The translations under genes and the position numbers were made by a program. This document shows positions 9,569-18,955 of a DNA stretch of 64,000 bases, one piece after another (position 1 is the first letter of the stretch; each line of letters begins with the position of its first letter). Under the pieces are notes generated by a model that saw only the letters and a program-made list of their open reading frames with translations, had not been told where the DNA came from and ran no database searches. This stretch comes from Solidesulfovibrio sp. (GTDB lineage: Bacteria; Desulfobacterota; Desulfovibrionia; Desulfovibrionales; Desulfovibrionaceae), in assembly GCF_038562415.1 (NCBI RefSeq), contig NZ_JBCFBA010000022.1, forward strand, positions 32,093 to 96,092. The letters are read 5' to 3'.

Positions 9569-9597
9569 TTTACAGGCCGGCCCGGCCCCCTTATAGT
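9569..9597 (+). promoter_or_regulatory. Good sigma70-type promoter
   Basis: TTTACA at 9569-9574, a 17-base GC-rich spacer, and TATAGT at 9592-9597, 38 bases before the ATG of the small membrane protein at 9636. Both hexamers differ from consensus by one base. It probably drives 9636 to 10304 and possibly ispG-proS. Confidence 0.6.
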
Positions 9598-9635
9598 GAT
9601 CTCCCGCGAATCGACGACCGGAGCCGGGCGGTTTC

Positions 9636-9983
9636 ATGGCAACCCGACGCGACCTCCTTGGCCGGGGCTGTTTTTATTGCAGCCTGGCGGCGCTGTACTG
9701 CCTGCTCGGCATGAAGGTGCTGGTGGCTTTGCGGGAGGGGCTGTGGCTTGACTGGCCCCTGGGCGACTACCTGCCCGACGCCGTGGTGCGGGCGCTTTTC
9801 GCCTTGCCCGACGGGCGGTTTCGCGAGATCCTGACGTGGCTGTTGCGCCAGGACGTCATCTACCATGCCGCCGCCATCGCCTTGCTGCTGTGGCTGTTGC
9901 ACCTGGCCGCCGGGGCGGGCCGGGGAAACGGCGGCGACGGTTTTCCCGGCGGCGAGCCGCCGGATCGCGTCACGGAGGTTTGA
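9636..9983 (+). CDS. Small membrane protein of unknown function
   Basis: 115 residues that I do not recognise. Two hydrophobic segments are visible, about 12-33 and 75-92, with a short polar linker (REGLWLDWPLGDYLPDAVV) between them and a Gly/Pro-rich charged tail. It stands 38 bases after a good promoter and 3 bases before the next gene, so the two are probably co-expressed. GC-rich codon use matches the neighbours, supporting a real gene. Confidence 0.6.
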   Translation: MATRRDLLGRGCFYCSLAALYCLLGMKVLVALREGLWLDWPLGDYLPDAVVRALFALPDGRFREILTWLLRQDVIYHAAAIALLLWLLHLAAGAGRGNGGDGFPGGEPPDRVTEV

Positions 9984-9986
9984 CTG

Positions 9987-10304
9987 ATGCGAGCTTTTCT
10001 GCGGGCCGTGGCCCTGACCGTGGTTTTTTGCGGGGCCGCTGCCCAGGCCGGCGAGGCCGTGAACCTGGCCGGGCGGGTCACGGGCGTCTACCAGTATCCC
10101 AAGACCGAGACCATCTGCCTGTCCTTCGAAAGCAAGGATAAGAAGTCCTACATGATCTGCGACGACGTCACGGCAAAGGACATCATCGAGCAGCTCTTTG
10201 CCCTGGGCAAGAAGGACGCCGACTGCCGCATCGAAGGGTCGGTGTCCAAAAAGGTCGGCGACGAAACCCAACTCAACGTCACCCGCGTGACCGAGGGCGG
10301 CTAA
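9987..10304 (+). CDS. Small secreted periplasmic protein of unknown function
   Basis: 105 residues with a Sec signal peptide (cleavage likely after AAAQA, about residue 21). The mature part is about 84 residues. It looks like a small beta-rich domain (VNLAGRVTGVYQYPKTETICLSF ... IEGSVSKKVGDETQLNVTRV) with three cysteines, reminiscent of OB-like folds. I cannot name a family. It follows the small membrane protein by 3 bases. Confidence 0.65.
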   Translation: MRAFLRAVALTVVFCGAAAQAGEAVNLAGRVTGVYQYPKTETICLSFESKDKKSYMICDDVTAKDIIEQLFALGKKDADCRIEGSVSKKVGDETQLNVTRVTEGG

Positions 10305-10338
10305 GCCCAGCCCTCGGCCGCGCGACACCCCATCCCGC

Positions 10339-11442
10339 ATGCACGAAACACCAAACGCCCCCGCGCGCCATCCCACCCGCACCGTGACCATCCGGGGCGT
10401 GGGCATCGGCGGCGACAATCCCGTGCGCGTCCAGAGCATGACCAACACCGACACGCGCGACGTGGCCGCCACCCTGGCCCAGATCGGCGCCCTGACCGAC
10501 GCCGGCTGCGAGATCGTGCGCCTGGCCGTGCTCAACGACGACGCGGCGGCGGCCCTTGCCGCCATCCGGGCCGGCACCGACGCGCCGCTTGTGGCCGACA
10601 TCCACTTCGACCACCGCCTGGCCGTGGCCGCCCTGGCCGCCGGCATCGACGCGCTTCGCATCAATCCCGGCAACATCGGCTCCGAGGCCGCCGTGGATAG
10701 CGTCGTCGCCGCCGCGAAAGACCACGGCGCGCCGATCCGCATCGGCGTCAATTCCGGCTCGGTCCAAAAGGACCTTTTGGCCAAATACGGCGGCCCCACG
10801 GCCGAGGCCATGGTCGAAAGCGCGCTCACCCACATCGCCCTGCTCGAAAAGCGCGGCTTTTACGACATCAAGGTCTCGCTCAAGTCGTCGAGCGTACCGC
10901 GCACCATCGCCGCCTACCGCCTGCTTTCCCAAAAGGTGGACTATCCCCTGCACATCGGCGTGACCGAGGCCGGCACGCCCATGCGCGGCGCGGTCAAATC
11001 CGCCGTGGGCCTGGGCATCCTTCTGGCCGAGGGCCTGGGCGACACCCTGCGCGTGTCCTTAACCGGCGACCCGGTGACCGAAATCGGGGTGGCCTACGAG
11101 ATCCTGCGCGCCCTGGACATCCGGGCCCGGGGGCCGGAGATCATCTCCTGCCCCACCTGCGGCCGCACGGAGATCGACCTGGTCGGCCTGGCCGAGGCCG
11201 TGGAGGCGCGCCTGCGGGGCGTGACCGACGTTTTTACCGTGGCTGTCATGGGCTGCGTGGTCAACGGGCCGGGCGAGGCCCGCGAGGCCGATATCGGCAT
11301 CGCCGGCGGGCGCGACTGCGGCATCATCTTCCGCAAGGGCGAAGTCCTCGGCAAGGTCCGCGGCGGGGCCAACCTCATTCCCGCCTTCATGGAAGAACTG
11401 GAACGCTATCTCACCGAAAAAAAGGAATCCGCATGCGACTGA
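10339..11442 (+). CDS. ispG: 4-hydroxy-3-methylbut-2-en-1-yl diphosphate synthase
   Basis: 367 residues. IspG (GcpE) carries out the reductive ring opening of MEcPP to HMBPP in the MEP isoprenoid pathway. The N-terminal TIM barrel shows [15 protein letters not shown] and the IRIGVNSGS motif. The C-terminal domain carries the [4Fe-4S] ligands in [10 protein letters not shown] and [11 protein letters not shown]. Length is typical for the bacterial single-chain form. Its last 10 bases overlap the start of proS, so the two are translated together. Two other isoprenoid genes, dxs and ispA, lie within 8.5 kb. Confidence 0.96.
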   Translation: MHETPNAPARHPTRTVTIRGVGIGGDNPVRVQSMTNTDTRDVAATLAQIGALTDAGCEIVRLAVLNDDAAAALAAIRAGTDAPLVADIHFDHRLAVAALAAGIDALRINPGNIGSEAAVDSVVAAAKDHGAPIRIGVNSGSVQKDLLAKYGGPTAEAMVESALTHIALLEKRGFYDIKVSLKSSSVPRTIAAYRLLSQKVDYPLHIGVTEAGTPMRGAVKSAVGLGILLAEGLGDTLRVSLTGDPVTEIGVAYEILRALDIRARGPEIISCPTCGRTEIDLVGLAEAVEARLRGVTDVFTVAVMGCVVNGPGEAREADIGIAGGRDCGIIFRKGEVLGKVRGGANLIPAFMEELERYLTEKKESACD

Positions 11443-13160
11443 GCCGCTACTACGCCCCGACCCTCAAGGAGACTCCGGCCGAGGCCGAAGTCGTAAGCCA
11501 CAAGCTGCTGCTGCGCGCCGGCATGATCCGCAAACTCACCGCCGGCATCTACACCTACCTGCCGCTTGGGCTGCGGGCGCTCAACAACGTCGCGAAAATC
11601 GTGCGCGAGGAGATGGACCGTTCCGGGGCGTTGGAAATCCTCATGCCCGCCGTGCAGCCGGCCGATCTCTGGAAGGAGTCCGGCCGCTGGGAGTTCTACG
11701 GCCGCGAATTGCTGCGCTTCGTCGACCGCCACGAGCGCGAATCCTGCCTCGGCCCCACCCACGAGGAGGTCGTCACGGACCTCGTGCGCCACGAGATCCG
11801 CTCCTACCGCCAACTGCCGGTCAACCTCTACCAGATCCAGACGAAATTTCGCGACGAGATCCGCCCCCGTTTCGGGCTCATGCGCGGCCGGGAATTCGTC
11901 ATGAAGGACGCCTACTCCTTCGACAAGGACGATGCCGGGGCCGACGCCAGCTACTGGGCCATGTACAGGGCCTATGCCCGCATCTTCGAGCGCCTGGGGC
12001 TCAAGTTCCGGGCCGTTTCCGCCGACTCCGGGGCCATCGGCGGTTCCTTCTCCCACGAATTCATGGTCCTGGCCGATACCGGCGAGGACACCATCGCCGC
12101 CTGCCCGGCCTGCGACTACGGCGCCAACCTGGAAAAGGCCGAGGCGGTCTGCCCGCCCCGGGGCGATGTCGCCCCCTGCCCGGCGGCCGAGTCCGTGGCC
12201 ACGCCCGGCCAGCACACCGTCGAGGAGGTGGCCGCCTTCCTCGGCGTCGAGCCGAAAAAAATCGTCAAGACGCTCCTCTACATCGCCGACGGCAAGCCCG
12301 TGGCGGCGCTGGTGCGCGGCGACCGCGAATGCAACGAGGTCAAGCTCAAAAACCTCCTCGACGCCAAGGACCTCCGCCTGGCCAGCCCCGAGGAGGTCGT
12401 GGCCGCGACCAAAGCCCCGGTCGGCTTCGCCGGCCCGGTGGGCCTTGCCGGCCTGCCCATTTACGCCGACCAGGAACTGTCGCTCGATAACGGTTGGATC
12501 GTCGGCGCCAACGCCGCCGACGCCCACCTGCGCCACGTGGACCTCGGCCGCGACGCCGTCATTGCCTCTTTTACCGACCTGCGCGAAGTCGCGCCCGGCG
12601 ATCCCTGCCCCAAATGCGGCGCGGCGCTCGCCTTCACCAAGGGCATCGAGGTCGGCCACGTCTTCAAGCTGGGGCTCAAGTATTCCAAGGCCCTGGGCGC
12701 CACCTTTCTGGACGAGGCCGGCAAGGAACAGTTCATGATCATGGGCTGCTACGGCATCGGCGTCTCGCGCATCGTGGCCGCCTGCATCGAACAGAACAAC
12801 GACGACGCCGGCATCGTCTTCCCGCCGCCCATCGCCCCCTTCGAGGTCGCGCTTTTAAACCTCAACGCCAAGGACGCGGCCGCCGTCGCCAAGGCCGACG
12901 AGCTCTATGCCGCCCTGACCCAGGCCGGCCTGGAAACGCTCCTCGACGACCGTGACGAACGCCCGGGCGTCAAATTCAAGGACGCCGACCTGCTGGGCTT
13001 CCCCATGCAGTTGACGCTCGGCGGCAAGGGCCTGGCTCGCGGCATCGTCGAAACGAAAGACCGCCGTACCGGCGAAAAGGGCGAACTGCCGCTGGATGGT
13101 TTTCTGGAGGCGTTCATGGCCTGGCGCGACCAGGTGCGCCAAGGCTGGGGCCTGGAGTAA
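11433..13160 (+). CDS. proS: Prolyl-tRNA synthetase, bacterial type
   Basis: 575 residues, the usual length of the bacterial ProS with an editing (INS) domain inserted between class II motifs 2 and 3. Motif 1-2 features are [18 protein letters not shown] and [25 protein letters not shown]. The editing domain spans about 225-385. Motif 3 and the anticodon-binding domain follow ([25 protein letters not shown]). The ATG overlaps the end of ispG by 10 bases. Confidence 0.96.
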   Translation: MRLSRYYAPTLKETPAEAEVVSHKLLLRAGMIRKLTAGIYTYLPLGLRALNNVAKIVREEMDRSGALEILMPAVQPADLWKESGRWEFYGRELLRFVDRHERESCLGPTHEEVVTDLVRHEIRSYRQLPVNLYQIQTKFRDEIRPRFGLMRGREFVMKDAYSFDKDDAGADASYWAMYRAYARIFERLGLKFRAVSADSGAIGGSFSHEFMVLADTGEDTIAACPACDYGANLEKAEAVCPPRGDVAPCPAAESVATPGQHTVEEVAAFLGVEPKKIVKTLLYIADGKPVAALVRGDRECNEVKLKNLLDAKDLRLASPEEVVAATKAPVGFAGPVGLAGLPIYADQELSLDNGWIVGANAADAHLRHVDLGRDAVIASFTDLREVAPGDPCPKCGAALAFTKGIEVGHVFKLGLKYSKALGATFLDEAGKEQFMIMGCYGIGVSRIVAACIEQNNDDAGIVFPPPIAPFEVALLNLNAKDAAAVAKADELYAALTQAGLETLLDDRDERPGVKFKDADLLGFPMQLTLGGKGLARGIVETKDRRTGEKGELPLDGFLEAFMAWRDQVRQGWGLE

Positions 13161-13225
13161 TTGGGCTTTGCCCAAACCCACCAGGGCGCTGCCCTGGACC
13201 CGCCGGGGGGCGTCACGCCCCCCGG
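13161..13225. repeat. Three adjacent perfect palindromes after proS
   Basis: Directly after the proS stop come TTGGGC-ttt-GCCCAA (13161-13175), CCAGGGC-gct-GCCCTGG (13181-13197) and a 10-bp stem CCGGGGGGCG-tca-CGCCCCCCGG (13203-13225). All three are perfect with 3-base loops. No T-run follows. This layout resembles interspersed extragenic palindromes rather than a single terminator; it may still end or stabilise the proS message. Confidence 0.7.
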
Positions 13226-13556
13226 ACCCCCCGGACGGCATTGGCGGGCGGGGAGGGCGTCGGTCACCGGGAAGGCGGGCGCACGCGGCGCGAAGATGCG
13301 AGGCCGCAATGGCGCCTTGCGCTGCCGTCGCGGCGCTCCTGGCTCGAACGGCGCCATTGCGGCCTCGCCCAGCCGTCGGCCCTTCGGGCCGAGGTCTTGG
13401 AATTTTTGCTTTTGGGAGCCTGCTCCGTTTTCGATGAGGGTGCCATTTTTAACCCTTTAAAAGTTTTTGGGGAGGATGGGGGGTCTGGGGGGAAGGGACC
13501 CCTTTTTTCAAAAAGGGGTCCCTTCCCCCCAGATTCCTCTCTCTCCTTCCACAATT
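13226..13556. repeat. Non-coding block with two long inverted repeats between proS and xseA
   Basis: I see no convincing gene here. A perfect 19-bp inverted repeat (arms 13298-13316 and 13350-13368, 33-base loop) is followed by a perfect 23-bp inverted repeat with a 2-base loop (13485-13507 / 13510-13532; arm CTGGGGGGAAGGGACCCC plus TTTTT). The second hairpin ends 24 bases before the xseA start. A TTTAAAAGTTTTTGGGG stretch lies between them. The structure suggests a mobile or extragenic repeat unit. Confidence 0.7.
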
Positions 13557-14972
13557 ATGCCCCATGTGTTTGAAGTCAGCGAGCTGACCAGGTCGGTCAG
13601 GGACGTCATCGAGTCCGAGTTCCCGTTTGTCTGGGTACGCGGCCAGGTGGTGAATCTGTCGCGGCCGGGCTCGGGGCATTTGTATTTTTCGTTGCGCGAC
13701 GCCGAGGCGTCCCTGGCCGTGGTCTGGTTTCGGGGGGCGCAGGGCGGCAAGGCGCTGGCGGGCGGGGGACGGTACGATCCGCTGACCGGCGAGGTCTATG
13801 AAACGTCCCTGGCCGAGAGTCTGGCCGACGGCATGGAGGTCATGGTCGCCGGGCGGCTGACCGTCTATGCGCCGCGCGGCACCTATCAGCTGGTGGCCGA
13901 GCTGGTCCAGGAGGTCGGCGAAGGGCGGCTGTGGCAGGAATTCGAGGCCTTAAAGAAAGACCTGGCCGCCAAGGGCTATTTCGACCAGGGCAGAAAGCGG
14001 ACCTTGCCGCGCCATCCCACGCGGGTGGCCGTGGTCACCGCCCCGACCGGCGCGGCGGTGCGCGATTTCATCCGTATCGGCCGCGAGCGCGGCCACGGCG
14101 CGGCCGTGCGGGTCTATCCGACACTGGTGCAGGGCGACGCCGCGCCGGTCGGCATCGTGCGGGCCATGCTGCGGGCCGTGGCCGACGACTGGGCCGAGGT
14201 GGTGGTGCTCATCCGTGGCGGCGGGTCGCTGGAGGATTTGTGGGCGTTTAATACCGTCGAGGTGGCCAAGGCGATTTTCGCCTCGCCCTTGCCGGTCGTC
14301 ACGGGCGTGGGCCATGAGGTCGACGTGACCATCGCCGACATGGTGGCCGACGTGCGCGCGGCCACGCCCAGCCATGCCGCCCAGTTGCTGTGGCCCGAGC
14401 GGGCCATGCTGGCCCAGCGCCTGGACGACGTGGAGATGGCCATGGGCCGGGCCGCCTCGCGCCTGCTGGCCGCCCGGGAACGGGAGCTGGCCGTTTTGGC
14501 CCGGGGGCTGGCCTGGCTTTCCCCGGCCAGGCGGCTGGAGCGGCTGGAAGCGGGCTTGGCCAGCGCCGCCGGCCGCCTGTCCCGGGCCGGGGAGGGCTGG
14601 CTTGGCGGCCTGTCCCGGGGCCTGGAGCAAACGGCCGGGCGCCTGTCCCGCCGGTTCGGGCCGCAGAGCCTGGAGGCGCGCCGCGAGGCCCTGTCCCGGC
14701 GGGCCGCCGCCCTGGAAAACGCCTGGAAAATGTTTGAGGCCGACCGGGAGCACCGCCTGGCCCTGGCGGCGGCGCGCCTGGCCGGGCTCGACCCCAAGGC
14801 GCCCCTGGCCCGGGGCTACAGCCTGACGACCCTTGCCCGCACCGGGAAATTCCTGCGCCGGGCGGGCGATGCCCGGCCGGGCGACAAGCTCGACATCATG
14901 GTGTATGAGGGCCGCGTCCGGGCCGAGGTGGTCCCGGACGACGGAGCGCCCCCGAGCGGAGAGACGGCATGA
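13557..14972 (+). CDS. xseA: Exodeoxyribonuclease VII large subunit
   Basis: 471 residues. With XseB it degrades single-stranded DNA. The N-terminal OB fold (FEVSELTRSVRDVIESEFPFVWVRGQVVNLS) and the catalytic region (VVVLIRGGGSLEDLWAFNTVEVAKAI, VGHEVDVTIADMVADVRAATPSHAAQ) are clear, followed by a long coiled-coil segment. I chose ATG 13557 because the protein then begins exactly at the OB fold. An earlier in-frame start at 13467 would translate through the 48-base hairpin. There is no obvious SD. The gene overlaps xseB by 4 bases (ATGA). Confidence 0.94.
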   Translation: MPHVFEVSELTRSVRDVIESEFPFVWVRGQVVNLSRPGSGHLYFSLRDAEASLAVVWFRGAQGGKALAGGGRYDPLTGEVYETSLAESLADGMEVMVAGRLTVYAPRGTYQLVAELVQEVGEGRLWQEFEALKKDLAAKGYFDQGRKRTLPRHPTRVAVVTAPTGAAVRDFIRIGRERGHGAAVRVYPTLVQGDAAPVGIVRAMLRAVADDWAEVVVLIRGGGSLEDLWAFNTVEVAKAIFASPLPVVTGVGHEVDVTIADMVADVRAATPSHAAQLLWPERAMLAQRLDDVEMAMGRAASRLLAARERELAVLARGLAWLSPARRLERLEAGLASAAGRLSRAGEGWLGGLSRGLEQTAGRLSRRFGPQSLEARREALSRRAAALENAWKMFEADREHRLALAAARLAGLDPKAPLARGYSLTTLARTGKFLRRAGDARPGDKLDIMVYEGRVRAEVVPDDGAPPSGETA

Positions 14973-15232
14973 CGCAGGTCAAGGAAGAATCTTTCGAAAA
15001 GGCTTTGGAGCGCCTGGAGCGCATCGCCGCGCGCCTGGAGGCCGGGGACGTGCCCCTGGAAAAGGGCGTGGCCCTCTACAAGGAGGGCATGGGCCTTGTC
15101 GCCTCCTGCCGCCAGCGCCTGGAGGCGGCCAAATTGGAAATAACCCTTGCCGGCGAGGACGGGGCGCTTGCGCCTTTCGACGTCGAGGCCTCGCAACGCG
15201 CGGACGCGGGTTCCGGGGAGGATGCCGCATGA
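14969..15232 (+). CDS. xseB: Exodeoxyribonuclease VII small subunit
   Basis: 87 residues. The small helical subunit has the family pattern SFEKALERLERIAARLEAGDVPLEKGVALYKEGMGL. Several XseB chains bind the XseA coiled coil. Its start overlaps the xseA stop (ATGA) and its stop overlaps the ispA start (ATGA), so the three genes are translationally coupled. Confidence 0.95.
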   Translation: MTQVKEESFEKALERLERIAARLEAGDVPLEKGVALYKEGMGLVASCRQRLEAAKLEITLAGEDGALAPFDVEASQRADAGSGEDAA

Positions 15233-16128
15233 CGGTGAAGGAGCGTCTGGCCGCCCAGGCGGCCGAGGTCGAGGCGTACCTGCGCGCGGGGTTCGGCGGG
15301 TTTTTGCGTGAAACCGGCGTGCCCGGGGGGCTGCTTGCGGCCATGGAATATTCGCTGCTGGCCGGCGGCAAGCGGCTGCGGCCCTGCCTGTGCCTGACCT
15401 TCGCCGCACTGCACGGCGCTTCCCCGGAAAGCGTCATGCCCTTTGCCGCCGGGTTCGAGATCATCCACACCTATTCGCTCATCCACGACGACCTGCCGGC
15501 CATGGACGACGACGACCTGCGCCGGGGCCGCCCCTCCAACCATAAAGTCCACGGCGAGGCCGCGGCCATCCTGGCCGGCGACGGACTGCTGACCGAGGCC
15601 TTCGGCTGCATGGGCCGCGCCTGGCCGGCCATCCCGGCCGAGCGGGTGCTTGCGGCCCTGGCCGAGGCGGTCGGGGCGGCCGGCGCCGCCGGCATGGTCG
15701 GCGGCCAGGTGCTCGACATGGAATACACCGCCCGCGCGGGCGTGACGCTGGCCGAGTTGGCCGGCATGCAGGCGCTGAAAACCGGGGCGCTTTTGACCGC
15801 CTCCTGCGTGTGCGGCGCCATCCTGGCCGGCGCGGACGGGGACGGCCTGGCCCGGGCCCGGGACTACGGCGCGGCCGTGGGCGCGGCCTTTCAGATCGTG
15901 GACGACATTCTGGACGAGATCGGCGACGCGGCGAGCCTGGGCAAGCCCGTGGGCAGCGACAGGGAGCAGGGCAAGAACACCTATCCGAGCCTGGTCGGGC
16001 TTGACGAAAGCCGGCGACTGGCCGAAGCCCGGGTGGAGGCCGCCCTGGCCGCCATCGCCGTCTACCAGGGGCCGGCGGCGGATTTCCTGCGGGAGCTTGC
16101 CCGCTACATCGTGGTTCGGGCCCAGTAG
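15229..16128 (+). CDS. ispA: Polyprenyl (farnesyl/geranylgeranyl) diphosphate synthase
   Basis: 299 residues. It condenses isopentenyl diphosphate with allylic diphosphates. The first aspartate-rich motif is HDDLPAMDDDDLRRGRPSNHK and the second is DDILDEIGD. The insert between the first Asp pair is typical of IspA-type farnesyl diphosphate synthases. ATG 15229 is chosen for its ATGA overlap with xseB. xseB-ispA-dxs adjacency is widespread in proteobacteria; here a nitroreductase-like gene sits between ispA and dxs. Product chain length cannot be read with certainty. Confidence 0.93.
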   Translation: MTVKERLAAQAAEVEAYLRAGFGGFLRETGVPGGLLAAMEYSLLAGGKRLRPCLCLTFAALHGASPESVMPFAAGFEIIHTYSLIHDDLPAMDDDDLRRGRPSNHKVHGEAAAILAGDGLLTEAFGCMGRAWPAIPAERVLAALAEAVGAAGAAGMVGGQVLDMEYTARAGVTLAELAGMQALKTGALLTASCVCGAILAGADGDGLARARDYGAAVGAAFQIVDDILDEIGDAASLGKPVGSDREQGKNTYPSLVGLDESRRLAEARVEAALAAIAVYQGPAADFLRELARYIVVRAQ

Positions 16129-16159
16129 GGGCGCGCAACCTCGCGCCGGGAGGACGGAC

Positions 16160-16783
16160 ATGAGCGGCAAAACGCGGCTTTTGGGCAGAAGGCGCCTGCT
16201 TGGGCTTCTGGCCGCCACGGCGCCGGCGGTGCTTTGGGCCGGCCGGGCCGCGGCCCAGGACAAGCCGGCCGGCCTGGACGCCCTCGCGGCCATCAAGACC
16301 CGGCGCAGTGTGCGGGCCTACACCGCCGACCCGGTCACCGACGCCCAGGTGGAAGAAATCTTGCGCTGCGGCATGCAGGCCCCCTCGGCCTGCAACCAGC
16401 AGCCCTGGCAGTTCGTGGTGGTGCGCGAGAGGGCCACCCTGGCCAAGGTCGGCGGCATCAACCCCTACGCCGCCTATGCCAAGGCCGCTCCGGTGGCCAT
16501 CCTGGTGGCCGGCGACCTGTCCCTGGAAAAGTGCGGCGGCTACTGGATCGAGGACACGTCCGCCTGCGCCCAGAACATGCTGCTGGCCGCCCACGCCCTG
16601 GGCCTGGGCGCGGTCTGGACCGGCATCTATCCGCTGCCCGAGCGGGTGGAGGCCTTCCGGGCGCTTTTGGCCATGCCCGAAAACGTCACGCCCATGGCCC
16701 TGCTCGTCATCGGCCATCCGGCCGAACAGCCCGCCCCCCAGGACCGTTACCGCCCCGAGCGCGTGCATCGCGAGAAATGGTGA
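16160..16783 (+). CDS. Tat-exported nitroreductase-family flavoprotein
   Basis: 207 residues. The N-terminus carries a twin-arginine signal (GRRRLLGLLAATAP, ending at about ARAAAQ). The rest is a compact nitroreductase fold: the FMN motif KTRRSVRAYTADPV, then APSACNQQPWQFVVVR, and AQNMLLAAHALGLGAVWTG. SD GGGAGGA precedes the ATG. It sits between ispA and dxs. Most nitroreductases are cytoplasmic, so export with FMN already bound is unusual and would require Tat. The substrate is unknown. Confidence 0.85.
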   Translation: MSGKTRLLGRRRLLGLLAATAPAVLWAGRAAAQDKPAGLDALAAIKTRRSVRAYTADPVTDAQVEEILRCGMQAPSACNQQPWQFVVVRERATLAKVGGINPYAAYAKAAPVAILVAGDLSLEKCGGYWIEDTSACAQNMLLAAHALGLGAVWTGIYPLPERVEAFRALLAMPENVTPMALLVIGHPAEQPAPQDRYRPERVHREKW

Positions 16784-16865
16784 CCCCCGCCGCGCCGGGC
16801 GGCACGGGCGCGACCAGACACTCCTCCCGTCCGGGAACGTTTCCAATGGACAAGGACACACTCAG

Positions 16866-18767
16866 ATGACCGTACTTTCGGACCAGGCGCTATGCATACT
16901 TCCCCGGATCAGGCAACCCCGCGACGTGGCCGGCCTGACCCCCGACGAACGGACGGTTCTGGCCGAGGAGATCCGGCAGGTCATCATCGGCACGGTCTCC
17001 ATGAACGGCGGCCATCTGGCCCCGTCGCTGGGCGTCGTGGAACTCACCCTGGCGCTGTTGTCCGTCTTCGACCCCGGCCGGGACAAGCTCGTCTGGGACG
17101 TGGGCCATCAGGCCTACGCCTACAAGATCCTCGCCGGCCGCCAGCAGGAATTCCACACCCTGCGCACCCTGGGCGGGGTCAGCGGCTTTCCCCGCCCGGC
17201 CGAAAGCCCCTACGACCATTTCGGCGTGGGGCATTCGAGCACCTCCATTTCGGCCGCCCTGGGCATGGCCATGGCCCGGGACCTCAAGGGCGAAAAGCAC
17301 GATGTCGTGGCCATTATCGGCGACGGTTCCATGACGGCCGGCCTGGCCTACGAGGGCCTCAACCAGGCCGGCGGCTGGGGCGGGCGGCTCATCGTCGTTT
17401 TAAACGACAACGAGATGTCCATTTCGAAAAACGTGGGCGCCTTGTCGCTTTTTTTAAGCCGCAAGCTCAACCAGCGCTGGGTCAAGCGGCTCAAAAAGGA
17501 CATGGAGGGCTGGATCGGCTCGCTGCCCTACGGCGGCGACCTCATGGGCTACGTCAAGCGCGGCGAGGAGTCGTTTAAAAGCTTTTTCACGCCCGGCATG
17601 CTCTTCGAGGCCTTCCGCTTCAACTACCTCGGCCCCATCGACGGCCACGACACGGCCCGGCTCGTCGAGGTCTTCAAGGAAGTCAAGGAACTCGACGGGC
17701 CGGTGCTGGTCCACGTGCTGACCAAAAAGGGGCGCGGCTACGCCCCGGCCGAAAAAAACCCCACCTATTTCCACGGCGTGGGCTGTTTCGAACCCGAAAC
17801 GGGGCTGGTGGAAAAGCCCGGCGCCTGCCCGCCGAGCTACACGCAGGTCTTCGGCCAGGCCCTGACGCAACTGGCCCGGGACGACGCGCGCGTCATGGCC
17901 ATCACCGCCGCCATGCCCGAGGGCACGGGACTGTCCGATTTCGCCACGTCCATGCCCGAGCGCTTCGTGGATGTCGGCATCTGCGAACAGCACGCCGTGA
18001 CCTTCGCCGCCGGCCTGGCCATGGAGGGCTTCAAGCCCGTGGTGGCCGTCTATTCCACCTTTTTGCAGCGCTCCTACGACCAGATCGTCCACGACGTCTG
18101 CCTGCAGAACCTGCCCGTGACCTTTTGCCTGGACCGGGCCGGGCTCGTGGGCGAGGACGGCGCCACCCACCACGGGGCCTTCGACCTGTCCTACCTGCGC
18201 CACATCCCCAACCTGGTGGTCATGGCCCCGGGCAACGAGGCCGAGTTGCCCGGCATGCTGGCCACGGCGCTGGACCATGCCGGCCCCACGGCCATCCGCT
18301 ATCCGCGCGGGGCGGGGGAGGGGTTCCCCGTTCCGGAAAAGCCCCGGCCGCTGCCCCTGGGGCGCGGCGTGCTGGCCCGGGAAGGCGCCGACGCCCTGGT
18401 GGTGGCCATCGGCAGCCGGGTCATGCCGGCCGTGGCCGCGGCCGGGGAACTGGCCGCCGAAACGGGCAGGGAGGTGGCGGTCTTCAATGCCCGCTTCGTC
18501 AAGCCCCTGCCCGGGGAACAGCTTCTGGAACTGGCTTCGCGTTTCCCGCTGTGGCTGACGGCCGAGGAGAACGTGCTGGAGGGCGGTTTCGGTTCGGCGG
18601 TGGTGGAGATGCTCTCCGACGCCGGAGCGCTTTCGGGGCTGACGGTGCGCCGGCTGGGGCTTCCCGACGCATTCGTGGAGCACGGGGCGCAAAAGGCCTT
18701 GCGTGCGCTGTGCGGCATCGACAAGGACGGGATCAAGGCGGCGCTGCGCGCGCTTCTCGGCCTGTAG
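16866..18767 (+). CDS. dxs: 1-deoxy-D-xylulose-5-phosphate synthase
   Basis: 633 residues, usual length. This thiamine-diphosphate enzyme joins pyruvate and glyceraldehyde 3-phosphate, the first step of the MEP pathway. Visible are the DVGHQAYAYKILAGR region, the ThDP motif GDGSMTAGLAYEGLNQAG to LNDNEMSIS, and the transketolase centre VGICEQHAVTFAAGLA. ATG 16866 begins the protein at the normal place; upstream frame is non-homologous. It lies 82 bases after the nitroreductase. Confidence 0.95.
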   Translation: MTVLSDQALCILPRIRQPRDVAGLTPDERTVLAEEIRQVIIGTVSMNGGHLAPSLGVVELTLALLSVFDPGRDKLVWDVGHQAYAYKILAGRQQEFHTLRTLGGVSGFPRPAESPYDHFGVGHSSTSISAALGMAMARDLKGEKHDVVAIIGDGSMTAGLAYEGLNQAGGWGGRLIVVLNDNEMSISKNVGALSLFLSRKLNQRWVKRLKKDMEGWIGSLPYGGDLMGYVKRGEESFKSFFTPGMLFEAFRFNYLGPIDGHDTARLVEVFKEVKELDGPVLVHVLTKKGRGYAPAEKNPTYFHGVGCFEPETGLVEKPGACPPSYTQVFGQALTQLARDDARVMAITAAMPEGTGLSDFATSMPERFVDVGICEQHAVTFAAGLAMEGFKPVVAVYSTFLQRSYDQIVHDVCLQNLPVTFCLDRAGLVGEDGATHHGAFDLSYLRHIPNLVVMAPGNEAELPGMLATALDHAGPTAIRYPRGAGEGFPVPEKPRPLPLGRGVLAREGADALVVAIGSRVMPAVAAAGELAAETGREVAVFNARFVKPLPGEQLLELASRFPLWLTAEENVLEGGFGSAVVEMLSDAGALSGLTVRRLGLPDAFVEHGAQKALRALCGIDKDGIKAALRALLGL

Positions 18768-18955
18768 CCATCGCCCTTTCGAATCGAAAACGGCTCTTGC
18801 GCCCCTGGACGGTGCGCAAAAGAGCGGGTATGCTTCTTGTCTTGCGTCCCCGGACCTGCCCTCGTCATGGGCGCTTTTCGCTCCAAGACCCGGGTGACGC
18901 GTGAAAGCGCGGGCGCCTTCGGGAAAATGCGCCCGCCACAACCCAAGGAGACATG

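Noticed and set aside
13485..13532. Ordinary terminator of proS
   Set aside because: It is 325 bases beyond the stop, its T-run is inside the stem rather than after it, and a 2-base loop is not typical.
18780..18840. Terminator between dxs and the DHS-like gene
   Set aside because: A GCTCTTGCGC / GCGCAAAAGAGC stem can be drawn but it is mismatched and lacks a T-run.
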